DNA from: Lacticaseibacillus porcinae
Lineage (GTDB): Bacteria; Bacillota; Bacilli; Lactobacillales; Lactobacillaceae
NCBI RefSeq assembly: GCF_003946305.1
Contig: NZ_RHNS01000001.1
Coordinates: 310,001 to 374,000, forward strand
Reading direction: 5' to 3'
Length of the DNA: 64,000 nt
The translations under genes and the position numbers were made by a program. The notes below the pieces were generated by a model. It had not been told where the DNA came from, did no database searches, and was given only the letters and a program-made list of their open reading frames with translations. This document shows positions 8,713 to 18,908 of the stretch, piece after piece (position 1 is the first letter of the stretch; each line of letters opens with the position of its first letter).

Positions 8713-11502
8713 TTAAGCCTCGAATTCGAAATCTGCCGCAGCAGTTTCTGGGAAGTTTTCAGACACGATCTTGGCACAACGCGCACAGAAATGTGGATAA
8801 CGATCATCGCTACCAACATCTGTAGTGGTCATCCGGCAACGATCACAGACGTCACCTTCAGCGTGTTCAACGACTAATTTCACATCGTCAACTACTTGCG
8901 CATCTGCTGGGGCATCAGCCGCGTCTTTAACCGTGAAGTCAGAGACGATCAACAATTGCGCTAAGTTGGCATCTAGGCCGGAAAGCAAAGTCTTCAACTT
9001 GTCATCAGCATAAACGGTGACATGGGCTTCAAGAGATTTCCCGATCACTTTGGCATCACGCGCAACTTCTAAGGCTTTTTGCACCTTGTCGCGGAAGCTC
9101 ATAAATGCTGGCCATTCAGCTAACAAGTCGTCTTGGTTGGTGAAACCAGTCGCTTCTGGGAAGTCTGCTAAGGCAGCAAAGTCGCGTTCTTGATGCAACA
9201 ATGGCCAGATTTCTTCAGCAGTGAAGGCAAGAATTGGGGTAAGCAATTCAACCACATCAACTAAGGACTTGTACATCACTGTTTGCATGCGACGACGGGC
9301 TAAGGACTTTTCACCTTCGATGTAAACGACATCTTTGGCGAAGTCCAAATAAAACGCCGACATATCTACCGTTAAGAATTGGGTGATGGTCTTTACCACA
9401 GTGGCAAAATCATAGGCGGTGTAAGCATCGCGTACGGTTTTGATCACTTGGCTCAAGCGGACCAACATGTATTGATCAACGGAACCGAGTTCTGCGTACG
9501 ATACCGCATCAACGGCTTCGTTGTAGTCACCAGTGTTGGCGAGCATGAACCGCAGGGTGTTACGGATCTTCCGGTAAGTTTCAGAAGTATGAGCGAAGTT
9601 GTCCATGGAAACTTTCATATCTGAAGAAGAATCAACGGAAGCGACCCACAAACGAATGATTTCTGCACCGAATTGTTTTTCAACCGTGTCAGGCACAATG
9701 GTGTTACCCAAAGACTTGGACATCTTGCGGCCTTCGCCATCCAAGGTGAAGCCTTGTGACAAGATCTCTTTGTAAGGGGCCACGCCGTTGTTGGCGACAC
9801 TGGTGATCAAACTGGAGTTGAACCAGCCACGGTATTGATCGGAACCTTCCATGTACATATCAGTTGGGTATTCAAGTTCTGGACGCGCTTTAGCAACGCC
9901 AGCCCAGCTAGAACCGGAATCAAACCACACATCCATGATGTCAGTTTCTTTGGTGAACTTGCCATGAGGAGAATGCTCGTTGGTGTACCCTTCTGGCAAC
10001 AAGTCTTTGGCTTCGCGTTGTGACCATACGATCGAGCCATATTCACCGAATAAGTCGGCAACATGATCGATGGTTTCTTTTTCGATGATCGGGGTGCCGT
10101 CTTCAGCGTAGAAAATCGGCAGTGGCACACCCCAAGCACGTTGACGAGAAATGACCCAATCGCCGCGGTCGCGGATCATGTTGTACAAGCGGGTCTTCCC
10201 CCATGAAGGGTTGAATTTCACTTTATCGATCGCGTCGAGGATTTCTTGACGGAAGGAATCAACCGAAGCAAACCATTGCGTCGTCGCGCGGTAGATCACT
10301 GGCTTCTTAGTCCGCCAGTCATGTGGATAACTATGGGTGAAGAAGTCGAGTTTCAACAAGGCTTCTTTTTCCGTCAACGCTTTGGTGACCATGCGGTTGG
10401 CGTCATCATAGAAAACACCTTCAAAACCAGGTGCATCTTTAGTCATGAAGCCTTTTTCATCAACGACGGAGTAAACTGGCAAGCCATATTTGACGCCGAC
10501 TTTGTAGTCATCTTCACCATGACCAGGAGCGGTATGGACTAAACCAGTACCAGCATCTAAGGTAACATGGTCAGCTTCCATGACGAGACTCGTGCGATCG
10601 TATAATGGGTGTTGTGCCGTCATGCGATCAAGTTCAGTCCCAGGGAACGTCTTCAAGACTTCGTAATCGCTCCAGCCAAGTGCTTCAGCGACTTTTGGCA
10701 ACATTTCAGAAGCGACCACATATTTCTTACCGTTGACTGCGACTTGCGCATATTCAAAACGTGGGTTAACGGCGATCCCTAAGTTTGCAGGAATGGTCCA
10801 AGGGGTGGTGGTCCAAATAATGAAGGAAGTGTCATTGTCTAACAAGTCTTTGCCATCAACGACTTTAAACGCCACGTAAATCGATGGCGACTTCACGTCA
10901 TGGTATTCAACTTCAGCTTCAGCTAACGTCGATTCAGAACTCCATGACCAATACACTGGCTTTAAGCCATGGTAGATATAGCCTTTTTCAGCCATTTTAC
11001 CGAAAACACGAATTTCTTCAGCTTCAAATTCAGGTTGTAAGGTGATGTAAGGATGGTCCCAATCCCCTAAAACACCTAAACGCTTGAAGTCGGTGCGTTG
11101 TTTGTCGATTTCTTTCATCGCAAACTGACGGCACATTTCACGGTAGTCTGCCATGGACATTTCCTTGCGGCGGACGCCTTTTTTTGCTAATTGTTGTTCA
11201 ATTGGCAAACCATGAGTATCCCAACCAGGCACGTAAGGGGCGCGGAAGCCTGCCATGGACTTGGAACGCACGATAATATCTTTGGTGACCTTGTTTAAGG
11301 CGTGACCCATGTGAATATTCCCGTTTGCAAATGGAGGGCCATCATGCAAAACAAACGTTGGCTTGCCTTCGTTTAACTTTTGACGGGCTTCATAAACATG
11401 GTTTTCATACCAAGCTTCTTGAAGCTTTGGTTCTTTAGCTGGGAGGCCGGCGCGCATTTTAAATGACGTCTTACCCAGATTTAAAGTCTCTTTGACTTTC
11501 AT
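8713..11502 (-). CDS. ileS: Isoleucyl-tRNA synthetase
   Basis: A 929-residue class I aminoacyl-tRNA synthetase that charges tRNA-Ile. The HIGH motif is HMGH (near residue 65, after PPFANGNI), and KMSKSLGNT (near residue 595) is the second catalytic motif. The editing domain lies between them. The C-terminus has a zinc site of two CxxC pairs, Cys886/889 and Cys906/909. ATG at 11502 follows AAGGAGAACC. It is expressed from a T-box leader and is followed directly by a cold-shock gene. It is the last large gene of the division cluster, as in many Firmicutes. Confidence 0.98.
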   Translation of the reverse strand: MKVKETLNLGKTSFKMRAGLPAKEPKLQEAWYENHVYEARQKLNEGKPTFVLHDGPPFANGNIHMGHALNKVTKDIIVRSKSMAGFRAPYVPGWDTHGLPIEQQLAKKGVRRKEMSMADYREMCRQFAMKEIDKQRTDFKRLGVLGDWDHPYITLQPEFEAEEIRVFGKMAEKGYIYHGLKPVYWSWSSESTLAEAEVEYHDVKSPSIYVAFKVVDGKDLLDNDTSFIIWTTTPWTIPANLGIAVNPRFEYAQVAVNGKKYVVASEMLPKVAEALGWSDYEVLKTFPGTELDRMTAQHPLYDRTSLVMEADHVTLDAGTGLVHTAPGHGEDDYKVGVKYGLPVYSVVDEKGFMTKDAPGFEGVFYDDANRMVTKALTEKEALLKLDFFTHSYPHDWRTKKPVIYRATTQWFASVDSFRQEILDAIDKVKFNPSWGKTRLYNMIRDRGDWVISRQRAWGVPLPIFYAEDGTPIIEKETIDHVADLFGEYGSIVWSQREAKDLLPEGYTNEHSPHGKFTKETDIMDVWFDSGSSWAGVAKARPELEYPTDMYMEGSDQYRGWFNSSLITSVANNGVAPYKEILSQGFTLDGEGRKMSKSLGNTIVPDTVEKQFGAEIIRLWVASVDSSSDMKVSMDNFAHTSETYRKIRNTLRFMLANTGDYNEAVDAVSYAELGSVDQYMLVRLSQVIKTVRDAYTAYDFATVVKTITQFLTVDMSAFYLDFAKDVVYIEGEKSLARRRMQTVMYKSLVDVVELLTPILAFTAEEIWPLLHQERDFAALADFPEATGFTNQDDLLAEWPAFMSFRDKVQKALEVARDAKVIGKSLEAHVTVYADDKLKTLLSGLDANLAQLLIVSDFTVKDAADAPADAQVVDDVKLVVEHAEGDVCDRCRMTTTDVGSDDRYPHFCARCAKIVSENFPETAAADFEFEA

Positions 11503-11602
11503 ATGAGGTTCTCCTTTTTATGTATGGTCACGCGGATGTCAGTCCGTCAGTTACGTGGGTAATGAATTGCAATATTTTAGGCTCGCGGGTGATTGAGGCA
11601 GC

Positions 11603-11722
11603 GTCGTGCTTTTCTTCGCAACGCACTTGCGTCTAGCTACGCCACCGACTTTAAGCCAAAGTGCGGCTCAAAGCCGATGGCTAGGCTAGACTTAGTGCTA
11701 AGTGCGCGAAGAAAAGCACTGG
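11603..11722 (-). repeat. Small structured element, copy A (ileS leader)
   Basis: A 120-nt element. On the minus strand a 14-bp perfect outer stem (GTGCTTTTCTTCGC/GCGAAGAAAAGCAC) encloses a TTAGCA segment, a middle stem (GTCTAGC/GCTAGAC), and an apical stem (CGGCTTTGAGCC pairing with GGCTTAAAGTCG using G-U). It starts immediately after the T-box terminator and ends about 100 nt before the ileS start. The ends CCAGTGCT...AGCACGAC and the junction GCGTAGCTA recur in copies B and C while the stems differ in sequence but stay paired. Confidence 0.75.
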
Positions 11723-11935
11723 TACAAAAAAAGACCCCGCCTACAAATAGGACGAGATCTTCGTGGTACCACCTAACTTCAAAGGCACATTGCCTTCCTC
11801 AAGCCTGCTAACGGGAGTACCCGGCGCAAGTTACTTATCACCTGCGCAACTGACGGACTGATATCACCACCGCTGCTGCCTCGAGCTTTCACCTGCTCTC
11901 GAGTCGCTATGCCAGCGCACGGTTTAGACGCGTGT
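11723..11935 (-). promoter_or_regulatory. T-box riboswitch (Ile) controlling ileS
   Basis: The T-box sequence GGTGGTACCACG (minus strand, 11762-11773) forms the antiterminator; a competing terminator stem followed by seven T residues lies at about 11725-11760. Stem I contains AGCAGGTGAAAGCTCG, and the specifier loop shows ATC followed by A at 11860-11862, which is an isoleucine codon. Uncharged tRNA-Ile would permit read-through into ileS and csp. No clear promoter is visible between stem I and the divIVA stop at 11943, so the promoter lies within divIVA or the leader is read from the division operon. Confidence 0.92.
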
Positions 11936-11942
11936 CCATACG

Positions 11943-12641
11943 TTATTCTTCAGTGTCTGTTGGTTGATCATCGGTGTCTGGTTGGGCATCGTCATCTTCT
12001 TGAGGGAAAATGATTTCAGTGTAGCCAGGTTGACTCGCATCATCAGCAACAGGTTCTGTTGCTTCTGAGTGTACGGGTTCACCTGCCGGCTTGTCAAGGT
12101 TAGATTCACGATTTGCTGGATCTAATACCACTGCGGCTGAATCAGAAGACGATAACAATTCCTTCCATTCAGGGGATTTGACCACTTCAAGCTGCGATTC
12201 CAACATCACTTGTAAACGTTGGCGGAAGACGCGAGTTTGGCGCTTCAAGTCTTCAGTTTCAACAGTGATCTTCTTGGCTTTTTCACTGGCATCGCCGACA
12301 ATGCGGTTGGCTTTATCAGTAGAACTGGTCAACAAGTCTTGGGCATTCTTTTCAGCTTGTTGCTGGATCAAGTCAGCTTCTTGTTCAGCATTCGTCTTGA
12401 CCTTATCTGCAGCTTCTTGGGCCACAATAATACTTTGGTTCAGCGCATCTTTCAAATCAGTGAAGTACTTCACCTTTTCTTGTGCGTCACCGAGTTGCTT
12501 TTGCAGCTCTTCATTGTCTTTCAACAATGCCGAATAGTCTTTGATAATTTGGCTTAAGAAGTCATTTACCTGATCTTGATCATACCCGCGCATGCGGACG
12601 TTGAATTCTTTATTATGAATATCCAGTGGGCTTAATGCCAT
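11943..12641 (-). CDS. divIVA: Cell division initiation protein DivIVA
   Basis: A 232-residue coiled-coil scaffold. It opens with the membrane-curvature-binding N-terminus MALSPLDIHNKEFNVRMRGY (residues 1-20), followed by coiled coil from about residue 25 to 165 rich in Gln, Glu and Lys. The C-terminal 60 residues are acidic, low complexity and likely disordered. DivIVA marks poles and septa and recruits partners. ATG at 12641 is preceded by TAGGAGG. It lies 18 nt downstream of ylmH and immediately precedes the ileS T-box. Confidence 0.95.
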   Translation of the reverse strand: MALSPLDIHNKEFNVRMRGYDQDQVNDFLSQIIKDYSALLKDNEELQKQLGDAQEKVKYFTDLKDALNQSIIVAQEAADKVKTNAEQEADLIQQQAEKNAQDLLTSSTDKANRIVGDASEKAKKITVETEDLKRQTRVFRQRLQVMLESQLEVVKSPEWKELLSSSDSAAVVLDPANRESNLDKPAGEPVHSEATEPVADDASQPGYTEIIFPQEDDDAQPDTDDQPTDTEE

Positions 12642-12659
12642 GTCACTGCCTCCTAATCA

Positions 12660-13439
12660 CTATTTATGGATCACATCCGCGGTCACCCGCAGCTTATCTT
12701 TTTTGGTGGTACCAAGCACTGCTTGAATGCGCAAGCGCCCAAATCCTCGCACTGATAAAATGTCATGCACGTCGACTTCAACGTCAGGTCTGGCGATCAC
12801 AGCAAAATTCAACCGCACGAGTTCATGTTCAACTAAGCTTTTGGCGCGGGTCCGAGAAATGTTGAACACATGCGCCACCACCGCGTCGATCCGCAATGAC
12901 GGAATCGTCAGTTGTGCGCTTTCCCAATCATTTGTCGGGGTCACCAACTGATCTAAGTCGATCGGTTCAAACCGCACGCCAATGCGGCCAATTTTATCGA
13001 TATTGGTTTGGACCCAAGTACTCATCGATGCCGCGACGATCACTTGCCAACGCTTGCCATCTGACACGATATCACCGAACAAATCGCGATTGATGCCGGC
13101 ATTGGCCAATGTGCCTAAAATATGGGAGTGGTCGAGTTCCGCAAATTTTTGCGGATAGTTGATCTCTAAAGCCGCCACTTCGTAATCTTCAGGCGTCGGG
13201 ACAAAATAATCAGGGGCGATCAACACCCGTTGACGTTCCGCTTGAGGCACGCCACCAAACGAAAAGAGCTTCACACCATCGACTTGATTGACCAAGGTTT
13301 CAGTGATATACACTTGCCTCGGATCCAAGAAGTCGGTCAACACCGGTCGGTATTCACCAGCCGCAGTTTCAATGTCTGATTGCACTTGGGCGATGAATGG
13401 CGCTTCATCTTTGCGAAAATGCTGTAAGACGTTATCCAT
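12660..13439 (-). CDS. ylmH: YlmH, S4-domain RNA-binding protein
   Basis: A 259-residue cytosolic protein of the YlmH family, with an N-terminal domain and a C-terminal S4 RNA-binding domain (about residues 180-250; IDAVVAHVFNISRTRAKSLV matches the S4 core). In Bacillus-type division clusters it sits between ylmG and divIVA, as here, and family members have been linked to ribosome quality control. It lies 4 nt after ylmG. Confidence 0.9.
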   Translation of the reverse strand: MDNVLQHFRKDEAPFIAQVQSDIETAAGEYRPVLTDFLDPRQVYITETLVNQVDGVKLFSFGGVPQAERQRVLIAPDYFVPTPEDYEVAALEINYPQKFAELDHSHILGTLANAGINRDLFGDIVSDGKRWQVIVAASMSTWVQTNIDKIGRIGVRFEPIDLDQLVTPTNDWESAQLTIPSLRIDAVVAHVFNISRTRAKSLVEHELVRLNFAVIARPDVEVDVHDILSVRGFGRLRIQAVLGTTKKDKLRVTADVIHK

Positions 13440-13443
13440 TTTT

Positions 13444-13728
13444 TCACCTTAAAATCAGATTAATAAAAATTATATCAAAGGCTTTTTCGACTAAATAAAT
13501 CACCGCAAAAGCCGGGATCGGTGAAAGGTCTAACCCTAAGATCGGCGGGATAAAACGTTGGAACCAACCTAAGTAAGGCTGATAGATCCGCGTTAACAAC
13601 CGTCCGAACTTCGAATCATAAGCATCTGGGAACCAAGACATCACGATATACACCGCCATGCCTAAGCTATATGCCGAGATCACAGTTGAGATCAATCGCC
13701 AAAGCCAGTAGAGTCCTGTAGCTAACAC
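13444..13728 (-). CDS. ylmG: YggT/YlmG-family membrane protein
   Basis: A 94-residue protein with two or three TM helices separated by the family segment WFPDAYDSKFGRLLTRIYQP (about residues 32-51). YggT proteins are linked to envelope or nucleoid distribution near FtsZ. It lies 11 nt downstream of sepF and 4 nt upstream of ylmH, in the conserved order. Confidence 0.9.
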   Translation of the reverse strand: MLATGLYWLWRLISTVISAYSLGMAVYIVMSWFPDAYDSKFGRLLTRIYQPYLGWFQRFIPPILGLDLSPIPAFAVIYLVEKAFDIIFINLILR

Positions 13729-13739
13729 ACGCAGTCCTC

Positions 13740-14207
13740 CTATTCTGTCATTTGTAAGTCGAAATCAGTCCCTAAGTTCTCCGCTAAAGTGCCATCGATT
13801 TGGAAGTTCGCCGGGGTGACCAAGAAGATCTGCTCCCCAATGCGGCGAATTTCACCGTTGATGGCAAACACAGTCCCAGTCAAGAAATCAACGATCCGCG
13901 TCGCCGCATCATTTTCAATGCGATCGAAGTTGACGACTACCGCTTTGTTATTCAACAAGTTGGTGCCGATTTCTTTAGCATCAGAGTAAATACGTGGTTC
14001 GTAAACGACGATTTTTGCCGTTTGTTCATTTGGATTACTCATTGACACGACCTTATTCCCGCGAAATTGCGGCTTCGACGACACCGCTTGCGAAGTCTGT
14101 TGTGGCGTTGATTGGGTAGCAGTCGGCGTCGCCATTTCTGGTTCATCGTCTTCTGCATCCATGGCAAAAAATGAATTAAATTTCTTCCCGATGTTTTCAA
14201 ATGCCAT
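13740..14207 (-). CDS. sepF: Cell division protein SepF
   Basis: A 155-residue FtsZ-binding membrane anchor. The start is ATG at 14207 (MAFENIGKKFNSFFAMD) after a GGAGGG site; the frame upstream to 14267 is only an extension through the intergenic element. It shows the amphipathic N-terminal membrane helix, a Gln/Thr-rich linker (residues 25-55), and the core domain with VVVNFDRIENDAATRIVDFL and FLVTPANFQI. It follows ftsZ directly; ylmD and ylmE, found between these genes in Bacillus, are absent. Confidence 0.95.
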   Translation of the reverse strand: MAFENIGKKFNSFFAMDAEDDEPEMATPTATQSTPQQTSQAVSSKPQFRGNKVVSMSNPNEQTAKIVVYEPRIYSDAKEIGTNLLNNKAVVVNFDRIENDAATRIVDFLTGTVFAINGEIRRIGEQIFLVTPANFQIDGTLAENLGTDFDLQMTE

Positions 14208-14248
14208 CTGCGTGCCCTCCTTTGATAGAAAGTATGTGGTGCTAAGTC

Positions 14249-14318
14249 GTCGTGCTTTTTGAAACAACGCACCTGCGTCTAGCTACGCTTGTGCTAAGCC
14301 CATTTCAAAAAGCACTGG
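14249..14318 (-). repeat. Small structured element, copy B (ftsZ-sepF gap)
   Basis: A 70-nt element between the ftsZ stop and the sepF ribosome site. The outer stem GTGCTTTTTGAAA/TTTCAAAAAGCAC is 13 bp and perfect, yet differs from copies A and C beyond the first five pairs. The conserved pieces CCAGTGCT, GGGCTTAGCA, GCGTAGCTAGACGCA, TGCGTTG and AGCACGAC are all present in the same order. The apical stem of copies A and C is missing, so this is a short form. Confidence 0.72.
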
Positions 14319-14321
14319 GGT

Positions 14322-15548
14322 TTACTGACGACGGCGCTTGAAGAATGGTGGTTGATCGTCGCCACCGTCATCTTGACTTTGCGTTGGTTGAGATTCGAAA
14401 ATATCAAATTCCGTTTTCTTCACGTTGTCAAAGTCTTTTGATTCAGCTGGTTGACTGTTGTGCTTAGCTGGTTCGCGACGCAGATCCCAGTTACCGAATG
14501 GATCGGCACTGTCACTGCTGTCAGCTTTGGCACTGGCATTTGAACTCGTTGCTTCAGCTTTGCGAGCATCGCGGCTTTGTGGTTTAACGGATTCACCGTC
14601 GATCCCAGTCGCAACCACTGTGACCACAACAGAATCACCGAGGTCTTCATTGATGGAAGTCCCGAAGATGATGTTCACGTCGTTGCTTGCAGCTTGCGCC
14701 ACAATTTCAGAAGCATCTTGGGCTTCAAACAATGACAAGTCAGGGCCGCCGGTGATGTTCAGCAAGACTTGCTTAGCACCAGCGATGGAAACTTCAAGTA
14801 ATGGTGAAGAAATTGCTTTCTTAGTGGCTTCGATGGTGCGATTTTCGCCGTTGGCCGTCCCGATCCCCATTAATGCAGAACCTTGGTTAGCCATGACAGT
14901 TTTGACATCAGCAAAGTCCAAGTTAACAAAGCCAGGGCTGGTGATCAAATCAGAGATCCCTTGCACCCCTTGACGTAACACGTTGTCGGCAGCGTGGAAG
15001 GCTTCCATCATTGGAGTCTTCTTGTCAACGATTTCCAGCAAGCGGTTGTTGGCGATGATGACTAAGGTATCGACATGTTCTTTTAAGTTGGCGATGCCTT
15101 CTGCCGCATTTTTCGCACGGCGTGGGCCTTCAAAAGTAAATGGTCGTGTCACCACCCCAACGGTTAAAGCACCCATGTCTTTAGCGATCTTAGCCACAAC
15201 AGGAGCAGCACCAGTCCCAGTGCCACCGCCCATGCCGCAAGTGACGAAGATCATGTCAGCGCCTTGTAAGGCTTGTTGAATTTGTTCTTCAGATTCTTCT
15301 GCCGCTTTTTGACCAATTTCAGGAGTGGCACCGGCACCTAAGCCGCGCGTCAATTTGTTACCTAATTGGATCTTAGTTTCAGCGTTTGAATTTGAAAGAG
15401 CTTGGACGTCAGTGTTAGCCGCGATAAATTCCACGCCTTTAACGTCTTCGGCGATCATGCGGTTGACCGCATTACCACCAGCGCCACCTACGCCGATCAC
15501 TTTGATTGCGGCGCCAGTATCATTTTGTGCATCCAGTGAGAATTCCAT
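14322..15548 (-). CDS. ftsZ: Cell division GTPase FtsZ
   Basis: A 408-residue tubulin homologue that polymerises into the Z ring. The GTP-binding G box GGGTGTG is at residues 108-114, and the T7 loop region [11 protein letters not shown] follows further on. The C-terminal third is a low-complexity linker ending in [12 protein letters not shown], a short C-terminal peptide used to bind partners such as FtsA and SepF. ATG at 15548 has a TAGGAGGAAC site. It lies 20 nt downstream of ftsA. Confidence 0.98.
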   Translation of the reverse strand: MEFSLDAQNDTGAAIKVIGVGGAGGNAVNRMIAEDVKGVEFIAANTDVQALSNSNAETKIQLGNKLTRGLGAGATPEIGQKAAEESEEQIQQALQGADMIFVTCGMGGGTGTGAAPVVAKIAKDMGALTVGVVTRPFTFEGPRRAKNAAEGIANLKEHVDTLVIIANNRLLEIVDKKTPMMEAFHAADNVLRQGVQGISDLITSPGFVNLDFADVKTVMANQGSALMGIGTANGENRTIEATKKAISSPLLEVSIAGAKQVLLNITGGPDLSLFEAQDASEIVAQAASNDVNIIFGTSINEDLGDSVVVTVVATGIDGESVKPQSRDARKAEATSSNASAKADSSDSADPFGNWDLRREPAKHNSQPAESKDFDNVKKTEFDIFESQPTQSQDDGGDDQPPFFKRRRQ

Positions 15549-15568
15549 TGTCGTTCCTCCTAGGGAAA

Positions 15569-16867
15569 TTATTCGAAGAAATTACCGAAGAAGCGCCGCA
15601 AAGCGTTCGGCTTCTTTTCGGTGGTGTCAGGCTCGTCATCAACTGGCTTAGCAGCAGGCACTGCCTTAACAGATGATTGCGTGGTTTGTGGTGCTGGCGT
15701 TTCACTATTCGGCAACACGCTAGCTACCAGCTGGTCGATATCCGTCAAATGCGCGGCATATTGGATCAACCCCAATGCTTGCGTAAAGGCCGGATGCCGC
15801 AATCCCATTTCACTCGGGATAAAGACGCGCACTTGATGGTTGAAAATATCTTGTGCGAGCTCGGTGATCCCAGGTATTGCAGTCGTCCCACCAGTGATCA
15901 CAATGCCACCAGGTAAGTCTAAGGCATTGGCTTGTTGCAACGCCGCATTCAAGCGTTTGAAGATCTGACCTAACCGCGCTTCAATGATTTCAGATAAATA
16001 CTTTTCAGAGATCATCACCGGCTCAGTTTTACCGACAACAGTCACTGGGAAGGTATTATCTTCATGCGTTGCCAATGAATCCGCATTGCCATAATCACGT
16101 TTGAGTTTTTCCGCATCTTTGAAGCCGGAGTTCAACACCACCGAAATGTCTTTGGTGACGAACTCGCCGCCTTCAGGATCAACGGAAGTGAACTTCAACT
16201 TATGATCATGGATCACCGCTGCCGTACTTTGACCACCACCGACATCGATCAATACGGTACCGAAGTCTTGTTCCCCATCACTTAAGGCGACTTGTGCCGT
16301 TGCTAATGGGTTGATGACGACGGTACGGATCGAAAGTCCAGCTTTGCTCAAGGCTTTTTTGGTATTATGTAATACCGTCTTAGGCACAGTGAACAAAATG
16401 CCGTGCATTTCAAGGCGAACACCGATCATACCGCGCGGATCTTTGATGTCGTCAAAACCATCAACGATAAATTCAGTCGGTGTCAATGACAAGCTTTCGC
16501 GTTCTGGTGGTAAGTTACGCACCAACGCTGCTGCTGCCACAGCTTTGACATCTTCATCGGTAATTTCTTTGGAGGCATCACCCACAGCGATCATGCCGCT
16601 GACTGACTCGATTTGTAATTGGTTAGCGGGAACCCCGACGACCACTGAATCGATTTTAATACTTGCTTTTTCTTCTGCTTGACTTACGGCTTGGCGAATC
16701 GCCATGACAGCCTTATCGATATCGACGATCACACCACGGCTTAAGCCAGCTGTTCGTTGACTGCCGACCCCGATGATATTCATTTGACCTTGAATATATT
16801 CGGCCACAATGACTTTGATCGAGGTGGTGCCGATATCAAGTCCAACGTATATGTCTTGATTTCCCAC
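15569..16867 (-). CDS. ftsA: Cell division protein FtsA
   Basis: A 432-residue actin-like ATPase that tethers FtsZ to the membrane. The start is GTG at 16867 (protein [20 protein letters not shown]), nine bases after AGGAGG. The longer frame from a TTG at 16891 would place the ribosome site inside the gene. The phosphate-1 motif VGLDIGTTS is near the start. An acidic linker precedes the C-terminal amphipathic helix [12 protein letters not shown] that binds membrane. Confidence 0.96.
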   Translation of the reverse strand: MGNQDIYVGLDIGTTSIKVIVAEYIQGQMNIIGVGSQRTAGLSRGVIVDIDKAVMAIRQAVSQAEEKASIKIDSVVVGVPANQLQIESVSGMIAVGDASKEITDEDVKAVAAAALVRNLPPERESLSLTPTEFIVDGFDDIKDPRGMIGVRLEMHGILFTVPKTVLHNTKKALSKAGLSIRTVVINPLATAQVALSDGEQDFGTVLIDVGGGQSTAAVIHDHKLKFTSVDPEGGEFVTKDISVVLNSGFKDAEKLKRDYGNADSLATHEDNTFPVTVVGKTEPVMISEKYLSEIIEARLGQIFKRLNAALQQANALDLPGGIVITGGTTAIPGITELAQDIFNHQVRVFIPSEMGLRHPAFTQALGLIQYAAHLTDIDQLVASVLPNSETPAPQTTQSSVKAVPAAKPVDDEPDTTEKKPNALRRFFGNFFE

Positions 16868-16915
16868 GACGGCAAACCTCCTGGACTGCAATTTTTCTCA
16901 TTGAAAACGTAATAC

Positions 16916-16953
16916 TATTTTGATTTTACCACACAACCTCCCATCAACTCATC
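16916..16953 (-). promoter_or_regulatory. Possible internal promoter ahead of ftsA-ftsZ
   Basis: The minus strand carries TTGTGT, a 16-nt spacer and TATTAC in the AT-rich gap between divIB and ftsA. Internal ftsA/ftsZ promoters are common, but this match is modest. Confidence 0.3.
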
Positions 16954-16986
16954 AATAGACGATAAAGATTGGGGATTTTGTAGGTT

Positions 16987-17802
16987 TTATTTGGCATATG
17001 GGGTGAAAAAGGCGCCGACTTCCAAGTCTACAGTGCCTTTAGTTTTCACATCAGCTAATAATTGCGGGTAATATTTGATTTTTTTGGCCACTGTGCGTGA
17101 ATCAGCAATGACCAAATTCCCATTGCTCATGCTAATGGTGATTTGATAAGGATTCGCCGCACCGCGCGTGGCTTTGACTTCAGAAACCGCTTTGCGAACC
17201 GCTTGTGGGAAGCTCGCAACGGTTTTGGCAACGTCAAAGGCTTCCTTGTTGGTAAAGCCGGTAAAAATCGGGTAAGTGCTTTTCGGCGTTTGAGTGGCAT
17301 CTTTCACCACCACACTTGAGGCTAACAACACATGATATTCCCCATTTTTTTGGACATAACCTAACGGCGCATATTCATGAACATGCAACGTCACTTGGTT
17401 AAACCCTTTGATGGACAAACTCATGCTTTGCACTTGCGGCAACGCTTTTTGCACCCGTTGACTGACGCGCTTTTGATGCATCAAAAGATCCAAGATCATT
17501 TGACTAGGACCTAACTTTGACGCATCGATCACCGATTGTGCCGGCAATGTTGACTCCCCGCGCACGTTGATGTCACCAACGCGAGCTAGCGGCGTCATAA
17601 AGTAAATCGCGATCACCAATAACACCGTTAATGGCGTTAAGATCAAGGCCAAGTTACGACGTCGCCGACTCGTCCGCGTCTTGGTGAGATGTGGCAATGG
17701 TAGCGGATGCGATGCCGCTTTTTGCTCACGCTTTTGTTTGGCTTGATAAGCTTCCCAAGGCGTCAAGGGATCTTGAGATTTGGATTTTCGCCAAAACGGC
17801 AT
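16987..17802 (-). CDS. divIB: Cell division protein DivIB/FtsQ
   Basis: A 271-residue bitopic membrane protein. The cytosolic N-terminus (residues 1-49) is basic, followed by one TM helix (about 50-70), a POTRA domain starting VGDINVRGESTLPAQSVI and the FtsQ/DivIB beta domain. It stabilises the divisome with FtsL and DivIC. Its gene lies between murG and ftsA in the usual order. ATG at 17802 follows AAAGGTGG. Confidence 0.93.
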   Translation of the reverse strand: MPFWRKSKSQDPLTPWEAYQAKQKREQKAASHPLPLPHLTKTRTSRRRRNLALILTPLTVLLVIAIYFMTPLARVGDINVRGESTLPAQSVIDASKLGPSQMILDLLMHQKRVSQRVQKALPQVQSMSLSIKGFNQVTLHVHEYAPLGYVQKNGEYHVLLASSVVVKDATQTPKSTYPIFTGFTNKEAFDVAKTVASFPQAVRKAVSEVKATRGAANPYQITISMSNGNLVIADSRTVAKKIKYYPQLLADVKTKGTVDLEVGAFFTPYAK

Positions 17803-17817
17803 CGTGTCACCACCTTT

Positions 17818-18906
17818 CTAGTGTTCGTTGATGGCTTGTTGCATCAACGCGATCAAACGATCTGACGCATCAGGAACGCCTAAGCTTTTGGCTGCTCGCG
17901 TCATATCGAGTAATCGAACGTCATCTTGCATTAAGTCAGCAACCATTTGCGCGAAGTGATCATTGAGTTCAGGTTCTGGTACGACCAACGCAGCACCGGC
18001 TTTCTTCAAGCTTTGCGCGTTGATAAATTGATGATTCCCTGTGACATTAGGACTTGGGATCAACACTGATGGAATGCCCAACGCCGTGAGTTCTGCGATG
18101 GATGTGGCGCCAGAGCGACCGATCACCAAGGCGATATCTGGCAAAATTGCCGGCATATCATCGACATAAGGCACGACTTTGACATTATCAGGCAAACTCG
18201 GCAATTGCTTTTGAATGCTGTCAAAATGCCGCCGGCCAGTGACAAATAACGTTTGGAAGTTGCTTTTTCCAAATAACGGGATGGCATTGATCGCCGCTTG
18301 ATTGATCATTGGTGCACCGCGTGATCCCCCAAAAATCAATAACGTCCGCCGTTTAGGATCTAAACCAAAGTCTGCTAAGCGATCATTAGGTAACAAATTT
18401 GCGACTTGTTGCGCCCGAGGATTGCCAACACGTTGGACTTTCTTCGCCGGAAACGCTGATTCCACTTCAGGAAATACCGTCCCGATCTTATCGACGAAGT
18501 GGCATAAGAACTTGTTGGTGACGCCGGCCACGGAGTTTTGTTCATGGATCACTGTGGGAATGTGCAACCGCGCCGCTTCAAATAAAATTGCGGCTGAGAC
18601 ATAACCACCGGTGCCGACAACCACGTCAGGCTTGAAGGTTTTTAAAATGTGTTTAGCCTTTGACAAGCCGCCGATGAATCGAGAAACTGTTTTAATGTTG
18701 TCTAAACTTAAACTGCGCTTGAAGCCTTGCAATTCGATGGTGTCAAAAGGAATACCAGCTTTTGGTACAATACGGCTTTCTAAGCCGCGCTTGGTGCCAA
18801 TATATAACACGTCATCGAGTAAGTCGCGTTTTTTTAATTGTTCCAGCAACGCTAACGCTGGGTAAATGTGGCCGCCAGTGCCGCCGCCTGAGACGATCAC
18901 GCGCAT
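17818..18906 (-). CDS. murG: MurG, lipid II-forming GlcNAc transferase
   Basis: A 362-residue peripheral membrane glycosyltransferase that adds GlcNAc to lipid I to make lipid II. The N-terminal glycine loop SGGGTGGHIYPALAL (residues 6-20) is diagnostic, and the C-terminal donor site carries GRSGATSIAELTALGIP. The gene starts 2 nt after the murD stop, so the two are tightly coupled. Confidence 0.97.
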   Translation of the reverse strand: MRVIVSGGGTGGHIYPALALLEQLKKRDLLDDVLYIGTKRGLESRIVPKAGIPFDTIELQGFKRSLSLDNIKTVSRFIGGLSKAKHILKTFKPDVVVGTGGYVSAAILFEAARLHIPTVIHEQNSVAGVTNKFLCHFVDKIGTVFPEVESAFPAKKVQRVGNPRAQQVANLLPNDRLADFGLDPKRRTLLIFGGSRGAPMINQAAINAIPLFGKSNFQTLFVTGRRHFDSIQKQLPSLPDNVKVVPYVDDMPAILPDIALVIGRSGATSIAELTALGIPSVLIPSPNVTGNHQFINAQSLKKAGAALVVPEPELNDHFAQMVADLMQDDVRLLDMTRAAKSLGVPDASDRLIALMQQAINEH

Positions 18907-18908
18907 GA

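Noticed and set aside
8712-8819. 107-residue version of the cold-shock protein
   Set aside because: The extra 36 residues lie inside ileS; the family start and ribosome site fit 8711.
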